Part shown: positions 30,280 through 39,045 of the stretch, piece after piece
How positions within the stretch are numbered: position 1 is the first letter of the stretch
How the letters are laid out: each line of letters begins with the position of its first letter
NCBI GenBank assembly: GCA_046346965.1
Contig: JAXMHB010000008.1
Span: forward strand, 1 to 64,000
Direction: 5' to 3'
Origin: JAXMHB01 sp046346965
Lineage (GTDB): Bacteria > Pseudomonadota > Gammaproteobacteria > Xanthomonadales > SZUA-5
Length of the DNA stretch: 64,000 nucleotides
Notes under the pieces: generated by a model
The model's input: only the letters and a program-made list of their open reading frames with translations
Told to the model about the DNA's origin: nothing
Databases searched by the model: none
Position numbers and translations under genes: made by a program

Positions 30280-32751
30280 TCAGTCCTCAAAGTCGTCGGC
30301 GAACAGCGGGCTCAACTGCGCCGCGTAGGCCATCCCTTCTTGCGGATTGTCACCCGCCTTGTACGGCGCCCCGATCAGCACGCTGCCCTGGCCGGTGGCG
30401 ACCGCGCGGCCGAAGTTGTCGTCCAGTTCGGCATCTGCGGCCACCAGCAAGCGATCCTCGCGCCAGCCGTCGGTGTAGCGCTCGTACACATGCACGGCGC
30501 CAGCATCCTCGCGCGCCAGCACATCGTACCCGGACGCGCCGAGCACCACGCTGTTGCCCGACAGCGCTACCGAGATGCCCATCAACTCCACTCCCTGCGC
30601 CTGGGTTGCCACCAGCGTCGCCTCGGGCTTCAGATCGCGCCGGTACAGATAGGCCGCACCTTGGGCGGCGGCGCCGTCCTGAAAAGCACCGACCAGCAGA
30701 CGTTTGCGATCGGCATCGACAGAGAAGCCAAAGCCGGCGTTGGTGCGCATCAGCGGCGCGCGCAGCTCACCGCGCAAGCTCCACTGTCCATCGGCCGCCC
30801 GCGCATACACCAAGGCAGCACCCGCGCCGGGCACGCCAGGCGCCGATAGACCCGGCGCACCGATCAGCGCCAAATCACCCGACAGCGCCACGCTGGCGCC
30901 GAAGTACACAAAGGCGGCGCCAGTAGGCAGGTCCAGACGCGCCTGCTGCGTCCACACCCCGGGTGCCTGACGCTCAAACACGTAGGCGACGCCCTGATCG
31001 ACAAAGGGCACGCGCGCGCCGCGCGCGCCGACCAGCAGGCGCTGGCCCTGCAGCGACACGGCAAAGCCGAACAGATCGCGCTCACGGCCGTCGTTGGCCA
31101 CCAGCTTGGCCTCCTGCACCCAGCCGCTGGCCACCCGCCGGTACACATACACCGAACCCTGATCGACGTGGTCGCCGATCACATCCCAATAGGCGCCGAC
31201 GACGGCCAGGTCGCCGTCGATATCGATGGCAATGCCGAAGCGATCCTCGATCTGGGCATCGGCCGCAACCAGCGCGCCCTGGCGCACCCAGGTGCCGCCG
31301 ATGCGCTGGAACCAGTGCACGCGCCCGGCGTCGGCGCCGGCATCGGTGTCTTCCAGAAACGCGCCCACCATCGCGGTGTCGCCATCGACCGCCACGGCGC
31401 TGCCGTAGCGATCCAGATAGGCGCCATCGCCGCTGTCGAGTTGATCGACCAGCACCACGCCGCCCAGTACCGGCCGATACCAGTACGCCGCGCCCTGCAA
31501 TCGGTTCGGTCCGACCTGGGCCAGATCCGAACCTACCATCACGCCATCGGCCGTATGCGCCAGCGCGGTACCAAAGCGATTGGCATTGGCGCCGTCCGCG
31601 TTGTCCAGCCGTTGCGCCTCGCCGAGCAGCACGCCTTTGCGCGGGTAGACATACACCGCGCCCTCGCCGCCAAGCGCAGCCACCGCGCCTACACTGAGGC
31701 TGACAGCGCTGATGCCGACCGCCTGACCGTAGCGATCACCCGGCGCGCTGCTGTTGGCGGTGAGTGTCGTCAGCGGCGCCCACAGCCCTTCCGACCATTG
31801 CAGCCAGTGCACGCGATTGGCGCCGGGCGCGCCTACCAGCGCGTCGTCGCCGTCGATCACCAGCGCCGCGCCGAGCTCGGAATCGGCCGCCACCGGCAGC
31901 GCCAGCCGCGTCGCAGGGCTCCATTGCTGACCATCCCACTGACTGGCGTAGAGCGCGCCGGCACCATCGGCGCCAGGCGCGCCGATCAGCAGGCGATCCT
32001 CGCGCATCGCCAGCGCAGCGCCAAAGCGCGCCGCCTGGCTGGACGCTTCCGGTTGCAGCGAGGCCAGATACTGGTACTGCCCATCGGGCTGGCGTCGGTA
32101 CAGATCCACACGGCCGTCATCGGCAGCATTGGGTGCGCCGACCGCCAGCCACTGGCCCGACAGCGCCACTGCGGTGCCAAAACGCTCGCCCGCCAGCGGC
32201 ACCGGCGCACGCAGCTCCTGACGCTGGGCCCAAGCGCTCACGCCGGGCGCGTAGACGAACACCGAGCCCGCCTCCGCCTCGGCCTGCGCCGCACGTCGGG
32301 GCGCGGCGACCACCAGTTGGTCCGCCTGCAAAGCCAGAGCGACGCCGAAGTTGTCGCCGTCTTCGCCGATCGGCGTGGGCACCAACTTCTGGGTCTGCTG
32401 CCATTGATCGCCGGGCTGGCGGCTGTACAGATAGACCGAGCCCTGCGCGATACCGTTCGGCGCACCCGGCACCACGACGACGTCGCCGTAGGCACCGACC
32501 GCGGCCGTCGTCCCGTCAACGGCTACCGCCACGCCGAAATTGTCGCCAGATGCCCCATCCCCCACCACGCCCGGTCCGAGCCGGGTGCTCACCGCTTCAA
32601 TCGGCTGCGCCAGCGCCGGAACTGCCGTGCAGGCCAGCCACGCCCCGACGGCCATCAAGCTGACTCGCTGCCATAGGCGGGCGCGCCGGCGACCCTTTTG
32701 GGGTGCGCACACAAGGCGGGGTATCAACGCGGAAGCAAGCGACATGGGCAT
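30280..32751 (-). CDS. Secreted FG-GAP repeat protein with an acidic C-terminal tail
   Basis: 823 residues from the ATG at 32751 (ATG at 32745 also possible). A long signal peptide ends at about PALA-QP (residue 48). The rest consists of about 14 FG-GAP-like blocks, each with F/Y-G-x-A-V-A-hydrophobic and ..VGA: for example GDNFGVAVAVDGTTAAVGAY, GERFGTAVALSGQWLAVGAP and DDNFGRAVATGQGSVLIGAP. This predicts a beta-propeller or two. Such domains in bacteria bind ligands or other proteins and often calcium. It ends in LFADDFED, like the IF.DGFE tails of many exported Lysobacterales proteins. Single gene, convergent with the ACMSD-like gene. Confidence 0.82.
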   Translation of the reverse strand: MPMSLASALIPRLVCAPQKGRRRARLWQRVSLMAVGAWLACTAVPALAQPIEAVSTRLGPGVVGDGASGDNFGVAVAVDGTTAAVGAYGDVVVVPGAPNGIAQGSVYLYSRQPGDQWQQTQKLVPTPIGEDGDNFGVALALQADQLVVAAPRRAAQAEAEAGSVFVYAPGVSAWAQRQELRAPVPLAGERFGTAVALSGQWLAVGAPNAADDGRVDLYRRQPDGQYQYLASLQPEASSQAARFGAALAMREDRLLIGAPGADGAGALYASQWDGQQWSPATRLALPVAADSELGAALVIDGDDALVGAPGANRVHWLQWSEGLWAPLTTLTANSSAPGDRYGQAVGISAVSLSVGAVAALGGEGAVYVYPRKGVLLGEAQRLDNADGANANRFGTALAHTADGVMVGSDLAQVGPNRLQGAAYWYRPVLGGVVLVDQLDSGDGAYLDRYGSAVAVDGDTAMVGAFLEDTDAGADAGRVHWFQRIGGTWVRQGALVAADAQIEDRFGIAIDIDGDLAVVGAYWDVIGDHVDQGSVYVYRRVASGWVQEAKLVANDGRERDLFGFAVSLQGQRLLVGARGARVPFVDQGVAYVFERQAPGVWTQQARLDLPTGAAFVYFGASVALSGDLALIGAPGLSAPGVPGAGAALVYARAADGQWSLRGELRAPLMRTNAGFGFSVDADRKRLLVGAFQDGAAAQGAAYLYRRDLKPEATLVATQAQGVELMGISVALSGNSVVLGASGYDVLAREDAGAVHVYERYTDGWREDRLLVAADAELDDNFGRAVATGQGSVLIGAPYKAGDNPQEGMAYAAQLSPLFADDFED

Positions 32752-32995
32752 GACGATTCCACGGCGACGCGGCGCCAGCGGGTGAGCGGCGCGCCCAGGG
32801 CATGGGGGCGACCAATGGGTGCGCGGGCGGCACTCGCCCCGGCCACCGCCCGCACGTTAGAGCCTCGAGTCATAGGCTCGCACGCTCCTGATGGCGTAGT
32901 GAGAGGTGCCGGCGGGCGTCGACGCCACAGCGCGTGCCACAGAGCATGCCCGCGCCCACGTCGCGCCGACGCGAACAGCGCCGCAGTTGTCGCGC

Positions 32996-33949
32996 TCAAC
33001 GATCGGCAAAACGGTCGGTGGCCAGAATCAGCTCGTGCGCATTGCCGGGCTCGAACGCCGAGTGTCCGGCATCGGGCACGATGCGCAAATCGGCCTCGGG
33101 CCAAGCCTGCTTCAGGTCCCAGGCCGAACGCGCCGGGCACACGACATCGTAACGCCCCTGCACGATCACCGCAGGAATGCCGCGCAAGCGGTAAGCATTC
33201 GCGAGCAACTGGTCGTCGCGATCGAAGAAACCGCCGTGCACGAAGTAGTGGCATTCGATACGGGAAAACGCCAATGCGAACAGATCGGCCGAGGAAGCCT
33301 CGACATGCCGCAGATCCTGATACAAGAAACTGGTGCGCGCCTCCCATACCGCCCAGGCGCGGGCTGCCTCGACCTGCACCTGCGGATCCGGTGAGGTCAG
33401 GCGACGATAGTAGGCGCTCATCAGATCGCCGCGCTCCACCGGCGGAATCGCCGCCAGATAGTCGTCCCAGGCATCCGGGAACAGGGCATCGGCACCCGCT
33501 TGATAGAACCACTCCAGCTCCCAGCGCCGCAGCATGAAAATGCCGCGCAGCACCAGTTCGGTCACTCGGTTGGGATGCGTCTGGGCGTAGGCCAAGGCCA
33601 GGGTCGAGCCCCAGGATCCGCCGAAGACCTGCCAGCGCTCGATGCCGAGGTGCATCCGCAGGCGCTCGATGTCGGCGACCAGATGCCAGGTGGTGTTCGC
33701 CACCAGACTCGCATGCGGGGTCGATCGACCGCAGCCGCGCTGATCGAACAAGACGATGCGGTAGCGGCGGGGGTCGAAAAAACGGCGCGCTTTCGGGCTG
33801 CAGCCGGCACCCGGTCCGCCGTGCAGGAACACCACCGGCTTGCCGTCAGGATTGCCGCATTGCTCGAAGTACAGCTCGTGCCCGTCGCCCACCGGCAAGC
33901 GGCCGGTTTCGAAAGGCTCGATCTCGGGATACAGGTCACGGCGTTCCAT
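32996..33949 (-). CDS. pip: Prolyl iminopeptidase
   Basis: 317 residues with GGAGG 6 bases before the ATG. Marks: oxyanion region HGGPGAGCSP, GCGRSTPHA, nucleophile elbow GGSWGSTLALAYAQTHP, the lid with ELEWFYQAGADALFPD, the acid near VQGRYDVVCP and the His in PDAGHSAFEP. It is an alpha/beta hydrolase that releases N-terminal proline from peptides, in the cytoplasm (no signal). The length fits the family. The 244 bases between it and the FG-GAP gene hold nothing that I can support. Confidence 0.95.
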   Translation of the reverse strand: MERRDLYPEIEPFETGRLPVGDGHELYFEQCGNPDGKPVVFLHGGPGAGCSPKARRFFDPRRYRIVLFDQRGCGRSTPHASLVANTTWHLVADIERLRMHLGIERWQVFGGSWGSTLALAYAQTHPNRVTELVLRGIFMLRRWELEWFYQAGADALFPDAWDDYLAAIPPVERGDLMSAYYRRLTSPDPQVQVEAARAWAVWEARTSFLYQDLRHVEASSADLFALAFSRIECHYFVHGGFFDRDDQLLANAYRLRGIPAVIVQGRYDVVCPARSAWDLKQAWPEADLRIVPDAGHSAFEPGNAHELILATDRFADR

Positions 33950-33986
33950 CAGCAGCCTCCCAGGGTCATCCAGCGGGCCTCAAAGC

Positions 33987-34018
33987 AGAACGGCGACGCG
34001 GTGTCGCGTCGCCGTTCT
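33987..34018 (-). terminator. Long hairpin after tRNA-Pro
   Basis: A perfect 14-bp stem (AGAACGGCGACGCG and its complement) with a 4-base loop lies between tRNA-Pro and pip. On the minus strand it is followed by GCTTTG, a weak T-tract. It probably ends the tRNA transcript; it could also act for nothing on the plus strand, where no gene reads into it. Confidence 0.6.
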
Positions 34019-34031
34019 CTTGTGTCCTAGC

Positions 34032-34108
34032 TGGTCGGGGCGGAGAGATTCGAACTCTCGACCCCCACAACCCCATTGTGGTGCGCTACCAGGCTGCGCT
34101 ACGCCCCG
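34032..34108 (-). tRNA. tRNA-Pro (anticodon GGG)
   Basis: 77 bases including an encoded CCA. The acceptor stem CGGGGCG/CGCCCCG closes, the D-arm is AGCGCAGCCTGGTAGCGC, the anticodon stem CCACA/TGTGG holds loop ATGGGGT with anticodon GGG, and the T-arm is GAGAGTTCGAATCTCTC. It reads CCC (and CCU). Located directly downstream of the merR-like gene, as in many gammaproteobacteria. Confidence 0.97.
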
Positions 34109-34123
34109 ACCGAAGAACCGCGG

Positions 34124-34153
34124 ACCATACACGAGTCGACCCGGGCTGTCTAA
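34124..34153 (-). promoter_or_regulatory. Promoter of tRNA-Pro
   Basis: On the minus strand TTAGAC (34153-34148), an 18-base spacer and TATGGT (34129-34124) lie just upstream of the tRNA 5' end at 34108, giving a start near 34117. Confidence 0.5.
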
Positions 34154-34187
34154 GCCCTACGCCAGACCTGTTCAGTGGCCGGCTTGA

Positions 34188-34550
34188 TCAAGGCGCCGAC
34201 AAGATCGCCAGTACCGCTTCCAGGTCGATACGCATCTGCCGTACCAGTTCCGGCGACACCTTGCTGGTCTCGGCTTTCGGGGGCTCGCCTTCCAGTCGCT
34301 GACGGGCGCCACCGATGGTGAAACCCTGTTCGTACAGCAGGCTGCGAATCTGCCGGATCATCAGCACATCGTGGCGCTGATAGTAGCGACGGTTTCCGCG
34401 ACGCTTCACCGGCTTCAGGCTCGGGAATTCCTGCTCCCAATAGCGCAGCACGTGCGGCTTGACGCCACACAGTTCACTGACCTCACCAATGGTGAAGTAG
34501 CGCTTCGCCGGTATCGGCGGAAGTTCGCTATTGCTGCCCGGATCCAGCAT
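34188..34550 (-). CDS. MerR-type transcriptional regulator
   Basis: 120 residues. After a short disordered start comes a winged-helix MerR head (YFTIGEVSELCGVKPHVLRYWEQEF, then RRGNRRYYQRHDVLMIRQIRSLLYEQGFTIGGARQRL). The remaining 30 residues have no metal-binding cysteines, so this is not a metal sensor of the CueR/ZntR kind. A MerR gene in this position after ihfA is a fixed feature of gammaproteobacteria; its target is unknown. Its start overlaps the end of ihfA by 23 bases; ribosome site GGAAG lies before the ATG. Confidence 0.85.
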   Translation of the reverse strand: MLDPGSNSELPPIPAKRYFTIGEVSELCGVKPHVLRYWEQEFPSLKPVKRRGNRRYYQRHDVLMIRQIRSLLYEQGFTIGGARQRLEGEPPKAETSKVSPELVRQMRIDLEAVLAILSAP

Positions 34551-34830
34551 AAGCTTCCACTCGCGCCTTCAGCTTCTGCCCTGCCCTGAACGTCACTACC
34601 CGTCGCGCGGAGATCGGAATCTCCTCGCCGGTCTTCGGGTTACGACCCGGGCGCTGATTCTTCTGGCGCAGATCGAAGTTGCCAAAACCCGATAGTTTGA
34701 CGTTCTCCCCTTGTTCCAGCGCTTCTCGGATGACATCAAAGAAGATGTCAACGAATTCTTTGGCCTCGCGCTTGTTCAGACCCACGTCTTCGAACAAGCG
34801 TTGTGCCATCTCGGCTTTGGTCAGCGCCAT
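34528..34830 (-). CDS. ihfA: Integration host factor alpha subunit
   Basis: 100 residues. The start LTKAEMAQRLFEDVGLNKREAKEFV and the arm region GFGNFDLRQKNQRPGRNPKTGEEIPI with its tip Pro (NPKTG) are complete. IHF alpha pairs with IHF beta, bends DNA about 160 degrees at specific sites, and helps phage integration, replication and regulation. GGAG lies 7 bases before ATG. It follows pheT by 3 bases and overlaps the merR-like gene; it can also have its own promoter within pheT in relatives. Confidence 0.97.
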   Translation of the reverse strand: MALTKAEMAQRLFEDVGLNKREAKEFVDIFFDVIREALEQGENVKLSGFGNFDLRQKNQRPGRNPKTGEEIPISARRVVTFRAGQKLKARVEAYAGSGQQ

Positions 34831-34833
34831 CCC

Positions 34834-37212
34834 CTAACTCCGCACCTGAGCCCCGAAATCACTACTCGCGCGCGCCGCAATGGCAGCGACCAGCTGGTCC
34901 ACATCCGCGTCGCTTAGAGTGCGCGAGTCGTCTTGGAAAATCAAGCCGATAGCGTAGCTTTTGCAGCCTGATTCGACACCCGGGCCGCGATAGACATCGA
35001 ACAGCACCGACTGGCGCAACAAGCTGCCTGCGGCCGCACGGGCGCACGCTTCCAGCTGCTCGTAGACTATCTCTTCACGCACCACCAGTGCGAGGTCCCG
35101 ACGCACGGACGGGAAGCGCGAGAGATCCTGCGCCTTCGGCATCGCTCGATCGAGCACGCCGTCCACGGCCAACTCGGCCACCAGCACCTCGCCGCTCAGA
35201 TCCAGGCGCGCCGCCAGTTCCGGGTGCAGCGCACCGAAATGGCCGATCGCACGACCTTCCAGCAGCACCGTCGCACTGCGGCCAGGATGCAATTGTTCCG
35301 GTCCACCGGGCGCGTACCGGATGCGTCCCGCCTGCTGCGCGCCCGCCGTCAACGCATCGACAATGCCCTTCAGGTCATAGAAGTCGACGGCGCGCTTGGA
35401 GGCGCCCCACTGCTCCGGACTGGCCGACCCGCTGAGCACGATACCCAGCATGGCTTCCTCGACCGGCACACCCTCGCCACCTTGCTGGTAGCGACGGCCC
35501 AGCTCGAACAGGCGCACGCGAGTCTGCTGGCGATTTTGGTTGTAGCGCAGCGCCGCGATCAGTCCCGGCAACAAGGAGGTGCGCATCACCGCCAGATCGG
35601 CCGACAGCGGATTGGCCAGCGCCACCGCGCCCTCGGCCAGCCCCCAGCGCTCCAATTCCTGCGCGCTGACAAAAGCATAGGTAATGGCTTCGTAGCAGTC
35701 GGCCGCGAGCAGGCGCTCGCGCAGGCGCACCAGCGGCAGGCGCGTCTCGATCGGCGTCGCCACGACCAGCTCACCGCGCGGCGCAACCGTCGGAATCTGG
35801 TCGTAACCGTGGATGCGCGCGACCTCCTCGATCAAGTCTTCCTCGATCTCGATGTCGAAGCGCCAACTGGGCGGCGTCACCCACCAGTCGCCGGCGTCTG
35901 CTTCCACCTGCATGCCGAGCGTACGCAGAATGCGCTCCACCTCGGCGGCGGGGATCTCGATGCCGAGCACTCGCTGCAGACGCGCACTGCGCAGGCGAAC
36001 GCGCTGGCGCTGCGGCAACTCAGCCGCAATGGTGGCCTCGACCAACGGCCCGGCGTTGCCGCCGGCGATGGCCATCAGCAGCGCGGTCGCGCGCTCGAGC
36101 GCCAGGCGCGGCAATTCCGGGTCGACACCTCGCTCGAAACGATGCGAGGCATCGGTATGCATGCCCAGTTTGCGCGCGCGGCCGCTGATCGCGCCGGGTG
36201 CGAAATGCGCGCTCTCCAGAAACACACGCTGAGTCACGTCGGTGATGCGGGTGGCATGGCCGCCCATCACGCCGGCGAGCGCGATGGCGCCGCTGGCGTC
36301 GGCGATCACCAGGAACTCCGGATCGAGCACCACCTCGCGCCCATCCAGGAGTTTGCAAGGCTCACCGGCATGCGCGCGGCGGACTTGCACCGCGCCTTGG
36401 ACCTGATCCGCATCGAAGGCGTGCAGCGGCTGCCCGAGCTCCAGCATCACGTAATTGGTGACGTCCACCAGCGCGCTGATCGGACGCAGACCGGCGCGGC
36501 GCAGACGCTCAGCCATCCAGTGCGGCGTGCTGGCGCGCGCGTCCAGGCCCTCGATGATGCGTCCGCAATAGCGCGGACATCCGGCACCCGCGGCGAGCTG
36601 GATCGTCAGGCTGCGTTCGATAGTCGCCGGAACCGGCTCGATCGCAGGCAGTCGCGCTTCGGTTGCGAATTCGGCGGCGACTTCCATTGCCAGCCCGCGC
36701 ATGCCCAGACAATCGCTGCGGTTAGGCGTCAGCCCGAGCTCGATCACGGCATCCGGCAGCCCCAGCCAATCGGCCAGCGCAGCGCCGGTGGGTGCATCCG
36801 CCGGCAGTTCCAGCAGACCGGAGGCGTCGGCATCGATACCGAGCTCGCGCGCCGAACACAGCATGCCGAAGGACTCGACACCGCGCAGTTTCGCCGCCTT
36901 GATCTCCAGACCGCCGGGCAGTCGCGCGCCGACCACGGCCAGCGGGGCCTTCAAGCCCGACCGCGCATTGGGCGCGCCACAGACGATCGCCAAGGTCTGC
37001 TGGCCGATGCTGACCTCGCACACGCGCAGACGATCGGCATTCGGATGTTGCTCGGCCTTCAGGATCTCGCCGATCAGCACGCCCGCCAAACCCTCGCCCA
37101 GCGCCTCGGTGGACTCGACTTCGAGCCCGCACATGGTCAGCCGGTGGGTCAGCTCGGCACGATCTGCCGGCACTTCGACCAGCTCGCGCAACCAGTTCTC
37201 AGAAAACTTCAT
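34834..37212 (-). CDS. pheT: Phenylalanyl-tRNA synthetase beta subunit
   Basis: 792 residues, the normal length. The N-terminal tRNA-binding (EMAP-like) domain covers about 40-150 (LIGEILKAEQHPNADRLRVCEVSIG). It is followed by B3/B4 editing (PRYCGRIIEGLDARASTPHWMAERLRRAGLRPISALVDVTNYVMLELGQPLHAFDAD), B5, a catalytic-like core, and the C-terminal anticodon-binding FDX-ACB domain (FPSVRRDLALVV...DVYRG). It forms the alpha2-beta2 enzyme with PheS. It follows pheS by 12 bases and is followed by ihfA, as in Escherichia coli. Confidence 0.97.
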   Translation of the reverse strand: MKFSENWLRELVEVPADRAELTHRLTMCGLEVESTEALGEGLAGVLIGEILKAEQHPNADRLRVCEVSIGQQTLAIVCGAPNARSGLKAPLAVVGARLPGGLEIKAAKLRGVESFGMLCSARELGIDADASGLLELPADAPTGAALADWLGLPDAVIELGLTPNRSDCLGMRGLAMEVAAEFATEARLPAIEPVPATIERSLTIQLAAGAGCPRYCGRIIEGLDARASTPHWMAERLRRAGLRPISALVDVTNYVMLELGQPLHAFDADQVQGAVQVRRAHAGEPCKLLDGREVVLDPEFLVIADASGAIALAGVMGGHATRITDVTQRVFLESAHFAPGAISGRARKLGMHTDASHRFERGVDPELPRLALERATALLMAIAGGNAGPLVEATIAAELPQRQRVRLRSARLQRVLGIEIPAAEVERILRTLGMQVEADAGDWWVTPPSWRFDIEIEEDLIEEVARIHGYDQIPTVAPRGELVVATPIETRLPLVRLRERLLAADCYEAITYAFVSAQELERWGLAEGAVALANPLSADLAVMRTSLLPGLIAALRYNQNRQQTRVRLFELGRRYQQGGEGVPVEEAMLGIVLSGSASPEQWGASKRAVDFYDLKGIVDALTAGAQQAGRIRYAPGGPEQLHPGRSATVLLEGRAIGHFGALHPELAARLDLSGEVLVAELAVDGVLDRAMPKAQDLSRFPSVRRDLALVVREEIVYEQLEACARAAAGSLLRQSVLFDVYRGPGVESGCKSYAIGLIFQDDSRTLSDADVDQLVAAIAARASSDFGAQVRS

Positions 37213-37224
37213 GTTCGTGCTCGG

Positions 37225-38217
37225 TCAGGCAAATTGCGCAAGGAAGCGCAGGTCGTTCTCGTAGAACGCACGCAGATCGGTCACGCCGTAGCGCAGCATG
37301 GCAAAGCGCTCGACGCCCAGTCCAAAGGCGAATCCGGTGTAGCGCTCGGGATCGATGCCGCAGTTGCGCAGGACATTCGGATGCACCATGCCGCAGCCCA
37401 GCACCTCCAGCCAGCGCTCGCTGCCGTCCGGCAACTGCCAGTTCATCAGCACGTCGGCAGAGGGTTCGGTAAACGGAAAGAATGAAGGACGGAATAACAA
37501 CTTGGGCTCGCGCTCAAAGAAGGCGCGCACGAAGTTCAACAACGTGCCCTTGAGGTCGGAGAAATTGATGTCCTCGCCGACCACCAGTCCCTCCACCTGA
37601 TGAAACATCGGCGAGTGGGTCTGATCGGAGTCACTGCGATAGACCTTGCCGGGAATGATCACCCGCACCGGCGGCTGCTGCGTCTGCATCACGCGGATCT
37701 GCACCGGCGAGGTGTGCGTGCGCAGCAGGCGGCCGTCGGGGAAGTAGAAGGTGTCGTGCATGGCCCGCGCCGGATGGTGCGGCGGGAAGTTCAGCGCCTC
37801 GAAGTTGTGCCAGTCGTCCTCGATTTCCGGGCCATCGGCCACGGTGTAACCGAGGTGCTCAAAAATGCCAACGATGCGCTCCAGCGCACGCGTGATCGGA
37901 TGCAGGCCAGCACTGCCCGGCGTGCGGCCCGGCAAGCTGATGTCGATGCGCTCGGCGGCCAGCTTGTGCTGCAGCGCCGCCGCGTCCAGCACTGCTTTGC
38001 GCGCGGCCAGCGCCGCACCGATGGCATCGCGTACGCGATTGACTTCGGCTCCGCGCTGCTTGCGTTCGTCGGGCGCCAGACTACCGAGGGTCTTCAGCAG
38101 GGCGGTCACACTGCCGGATTTGCCCAGATACTCGACGCGCAACTGATCGAGCGTGGCGAGGTCGGCCGTAGTTTCGATGCGTGCGAGCGCATCGGCGAGG
38201 ACTGTGTCGAGGTTCAT
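37225..38217 (-). CDS. pheS: Phenylalanyl-tRNA synthetase alpha subunit
   Basis: 330 residues from the ATG at 38217 (start MNLDTVLADALARIETTADL fits the family; 11 further codons upstream are unlikely). The coiled-coil start (to about 90) binds tRNA. The class II core has motif 2 (FHQVEGLVVGEDINFSDLKG) and motif 3 (GFAFGLGVERFAMLRYG). The Phe pocket segment SVLM...WLEVLGCGMVHPNVL is also present. It charges tRNA-Phe with PheT. Confidence 0.97.
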   Translation of the reverse strand: MNLDTVLADALARIETTADLATLDQLRVEYLGKSGSVTALLKTLGSLAPDERKQRGAEVNRVRDAIGAALAARKAVLDAAALQHKLAAERIDISLPGRTPGSAGLHPITRALERIVGIFEHLGYTVADGPEIEDDWHNFEALNFPPHHPARAMHDTFYFPDGRLLRTHTSPVQIRVMQTQQPPVRVIIPGKVYRSDSDQTHSPMFHQVEGLVVGEDINFSDLKGTLLNFVRAFFEREPKLLFRPSFFPFTEPSADVLMNWQLPDGSERWLEVLGCGMVHPNVLRNCGIDPERYTGFAFGLGVERFAMLRYGVTDLRAFYENDLRFLAQFA

Positions 38218-38236
38218 GCGTGTCCCAGAAACGAGA

Positions 38237-38262
38237 ACGGGGAAAAGCACGCTTTTCCCCGT
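38237..38262 (-). terminator. Hairpin between rplT and pheS (attenuator-like)
   Basis: A perfect 11-bp stem (ACGGGGAAAAG and its complement) with a 4-base loop stands 26 bases after the rplT stop. On the minus strand it is followed by TCTCGTTTCT, a moderate T-rich stretch. It may end or attenuate the rplT transcript before pheST. The 24 bases between rplT and the stem are too short for a phenylalanine leader peptide. Confidence 0.5.
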
Positions 38263-38287
38263 CCCGTTGATGATGGTGCAACTGCGA

Positions 38288-38650
38288 TCAGGCGGCTGCC
38301 AGCTTGGCCTTCGCCTGCTCAGCCACGGCCTTGAACGCCGTCATGTCGTGCACGGCGAGATCGGCCAACATCTTGCGGTCGATCTTGATGCCGGCCTTCG
38401 ACAGACCGTTGATCAGACGGCTGTAGCTCAGACCGCACATGCGGGCGGCCGCGTTGATGCGGACGATCCACAGCGAGCGATAGTCGCGCTTCTTGCGCTT
38501 GCGACCGATGTAGGCGTACTGCAGCGCCTTGGTCACTGCCTGTTTGGCAACGCGATAAACCTTGCGGCGGGCGTTGTAGTAGCCCTTCGCGCGGGCCAGC
38601 AGCTTCTTGTGACGCTTGCGCGCCGTTACACCACGTTTGACTCGTGCCAT
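38288..38650 (-). CDS. rplT: 50S ribosomal protein L20
   Basis: 120 residues, highly basic (ARVKRGVTARKRHKKLLARAKGYYNARR at the start, then YIGRKRKKRDYRSLWIVRINAA and a helical tail). L20 binds 23S rRNA early in assembly and, in relatives, represses its own operon by binding the infC-rpmI leader. It lies 15 bases after rpmI in the normal infC-rpmI-rplT order. Confidence 0.98.
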   Translation of the reverse strand: MARVKRGVTARKRHKKLLARAKGYYNARRKVYRVAKQAVTKALQYAYIGRKRKKRDYRSLWIVRINAAARMCGLSYSRLINGLSKAGIKIDRKMLADLAVHDMTAFKAVAEQAKAKLAAA

Positions 38651-38665
38651 GACTCAAGTTCTCCC

Positions 38666-38863
38666 TTATGCGTACGGCAACATGCGCTCGACGCGGCCTG
38701 CGTCTTCCTTGCGGACGTGGTTCGGTCCGCGCAGATTGCGCTTACGCTTGGTGGATTTCTTGGTCAGGATGTGACTCTTGAACGCGTGGCCACACTTGAA
38801 CTTTCCAGACCCCGTCTTGCGGAAGCGCTTGGCCGCCGCACGGTTGCTTTTCATCTTCGGCAT
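38666..38863 (-). CDS. rpmI: 50S ribosomal protein L35
   Basis: 65 residues from the ATG at 38863, with AAGGA before it. PKMKSNRAAAKRFRKTGSGK at the start and KKSTKRKRNLRG in the middle are typical of bacterial L35. The longer frame adds five residues with no support. It lies 183 bases after infC, a gap that may carry the operon's regulatory RNA. Confidence 0.98.
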   Translation of the reverse strand: MPKMKSNRAAAKRFRKTGSGKFKCGHAFKSHILTKKSTKRKRNLRGPNHVRKEDAGRVERMLPYA

Positions 38864-39045
38864 TGTCTTTCCTTGCACTCACTTGGTTGAGCCAGCGGGT
38901 GACCCCGATTAAGGGTGCTTTCCTGATCCGTACCCGATTGACTGCGTGGTGGCCGGTTGCCCGACCCATGCCCGGATCTCACTCCGGGGGAGTGGCCGGC
39001 TTGCGCCGGCCGGTGCGACCCTTGCGGATCGCAGGTCGCTGGCGA
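38864..39045 (-). promoter_or_regulatory. rpmI leader region, possible L20-responsive RNA or internal promoter
   Basis: The gap between infC and rpmI is long for this operon. It carries a 7-bp GC stem (GGCCGGC TTGC GCCGGCC, 38994-39011). In enterobacteria this interval holds the L20 binding site and internal promoters. The equivalent role here is inference from position; I see no clear pseudoknot or -10 box. Confidence 0.3.

Noticed and set aside
34188..34550. Metal-sensing MerR regulator (CueR/ZntR)
   Set aside because: No metal-binding cysteines in the C-terminal part and the location next to ihfA is that of the uncharacterised conserved type.
35224..37485. 753-codon frame opposite pheT and the end of pheS
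   Set aside because: Shadow of conserved coding DNA; it is Gln/Arg/His-rich, as expected from antisense of high-GC genes.
38288..38657. Second frame over rplT on the minus strand (112 codons)
   Set aside because: Shifted frame of a ribosomal protein gene, without conserved sequence.
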